Assembly (NCBI GenBank): GCA_028866355.1
Contig: JAGWIH010000143.1
Coordinates: 1 to 6,289, forward strand
DNA: 6,289 nt
Reading direction: 5' to 3'
DNA from: Alphaproteobacteria bacterium
Lineage (GTDB): Bacteria > Pseudomonadota > Alphaproteobacteria > ATCC43930 > CGMCC-115725
Positions 5,740 through 6,289 of this stretch are shown one piece after another. A program made the translations under genes and the position numbers. The notes beneath the pieces were generated by a model. The model had not been told where the DNA came from. It searched no databases and saw only the letters and a program-made list of their open reading frames with translations. Every line of letters begins with the position of its first letter. The first letter of the stretch is position 1.

Positions 5740-6174
5740 TTAGGCGAGCCGGGTCTTGCCGCTAACGTCGGACAGGCTGGCTTTGACGGCGTCGGGCACG
5801 GGTTCGGGCTTGATGCCGCCATTGGCAAGACGGCGAGCCCAAATGCGCTTCTCGAAGCACTCGACGGCTGCTTTACCGCCCTTAAGCACGCGGTGCTGGA
5901 CGGTGAAGCTGGTGCGGCCCCACTGGCTGATCCCGCTCTCGACGGTAACGGCATCGTCGAAATGACACGGCAGCATGAACTTGGCGCCGGATTCGACCAG
6001 CGGAAAGCCGACGATGCCGTATTTGGCGCGGATTGCCGACGCGGACAGGCCGGTGCGCGCGAACAGCGCGCCGGTGCTGGCGTCGAAGATGATGAAATAT
6101 TGCGGATAGAAGACGATTCCGGCCGGGTCGCATTGCGCCCATTCGATGCGCAGGTCGCGGCGGTTGAGGAGCAT
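5740..6174 (-). CDS. Hotdog-fold acyl-CoA thioesterase, 4-hydroxybenzoyl-CoA thioesterase type
   Basis: This enzyme is predicted to hydrolyse an acyl- or aroyl-CoA thioester in the cytoplasm. The 144 residues match the 141-residue Pseudomonas CBS3 4-hydroxybenzoyl-CoA thioesterase along their length. The signature WAQCDPAGIVFYPQYF (12-27) carries the catalytic Asp D16 (D17 in CBS3). The conserved YGIVGFPLVESGAKF (52-66), the FDDAVTVES strand (72-80), SQWGRTSFTVQHRV (83-96) and a C-terminal part resembling the CBS3 enzyme follow. It resembles this type more than YbgC of the Tol-Pal cluster, and no tol-pal genes are near. The only usable start is ATG 6174: no ATG, GTG or TTG lies between it and an in-frame TAA at 6205-6207. 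The ribosome site is weak (a GAGA about 7 bases away). A terminator lies about 10 bases upstream and another downstream. No dehalogenation or 4-hydroxybenzoate gene is present, so the true substrate is unknown. Confidence 0.9.
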   Translation of the reverse strand: MLLNRRDLRIEWAQCDPAGIVFYPQYFIIFDASTGALFARTGLSASAIRAKYGIVGFPLVESGAKFMLPCHFDDAVTVESGISQWGRTSFTVQHRVLKGGKAAVECFEKRIWARRLANGGIKPEPVPDAVKASLSDVSGKTRLA

Positions 6175-6183
6175 CGTAGGTCT

Positions 6184-6218
6184 CGAAAAAGAGGGGGCGC
6201 GGTTTTAGCCGCGCCCCC
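6184..6218 (-). terminator. Intrinsic terminator directly in front of the thioesterase gene
   Basis: On the - strand GGGGGCGCGG (6218-6209) pairs perfectly with CCGCGCCCCC (6202-6193) around CTAAAA, followed by TCTTTTTCG. It would end leftward transcripts entering from beyond base 6289. On the + strand the stem is followed only by CAATTTCTG, so it is mainly a - strand signal. It lies 11 bases after a possible stop at 6230-6232 and only about 10 bases before the thioesterase ATG. Confidence 0.85.
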
Positions 6219-6229
6219 CAATTTCTGCC

Positions 6230-6289
6230 TCAGTCACGGTGCCGGCCGGGAGGCTGTAGCCGGAGGACCGCGTTGCGATCAACTACAGC
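6230..6289 (-). CDS. Possible C-terminal end of an upstream gene (19 codons in view)
   Basis: One - strand frame is open from the window edge to TGA at 6230-6232 and reads AVVDRNAVLRLQPPGRHRD. The main support is position: the stop is 11 bases before a strong - strand terminator, the usual arrangement for the last gene of an operon. The other two - strand frames meet stops within the first few codons. The stretch is too short to identify a family or to rule out chance, and the + strand also has open frames here. Confidence 0.35.
   Translation of the reverse strand, partial: AVVDRNAVLRLQPPGRHRD

Noticed and set aside
6219..6289. + strand frame containing PEDRVAINYS at the right edge
   Set aside because: It is interrupted by an in-frame TAG just before this stretch, and there is no start or ribosome site; the piece is too short to call.

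Overview
This 6.3 kb window is ordinary GC-rich bacterial chromosome, almost certainly from an alphaproteobacterium. The evidence is a phasin-type polyhydroxyalkanoate granule protein next to clpS-clpA, a ClpS with the alphaproteobacterial N-terminus and the motifs MLNDDYTPMEFVVH and HVHRRGVGVCGVYTYEVAE, and a downstream FemAB-like acyltransferase and RidA pair. The order (Rhodospirillales-like, Rhizobiales-like or other) cannot be fixed from the sequence alone.

Left half, + strand: the 3' end of a phasin gene (1-363), a 250-base gap with a perfect 10-bp inverted repeat, then clpS (614-943) and clpA (986-3301). The two clp genes are 42 bases apart and look like one operon. ClpS binds N-degron substrates and hands them to ClpA, which unfolds them into the ClpP peptidase. 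clpP is not in the window. A strong hairpin 5 bases after clpA (3306-3329) can end transcription from both directions.

Right half, - strand: a tight three-gene operon reads leftward, convergent with clpA. It encodes a RidA-family enamine/imine deaminase (5084-5548), a COG3146 FemAB-like GNAT protein (3924-5084) and a compact AlkA-like 3-methyladenine DNA glycosylase (3341-3934). The stop of ridA overlaps the start of the GNAT gene by one base (TGATG), and the GNAT gene overlaps the glycosylase gene by 11 bases, so translation is probably coupled. Further right, also on the - strand, is a hotdog-fold acyl-CoA thioesterase of the 4-hydroxybenzoyl-CoA thioesterase type (5740-6174), with its own strong terminator at 5604-5640.

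At the far right a second strong - strand terminator (6184-6218) sits only about 10 bases before the thioesterase start codon. It probably ends an upstream gene whose last 19 codons may be at 6230-6289.

I found no mobile element, CRISPR array, tRNA or rRNA, and no clear novel system. The points worth following up are the terminator crowding the thioesterase start, the structured thioesterase 3' region whose terminator may overlap the ridA promoter, the RidA/acyltransferase/glycosylase operon, and the inverted repeat in front of clpS.
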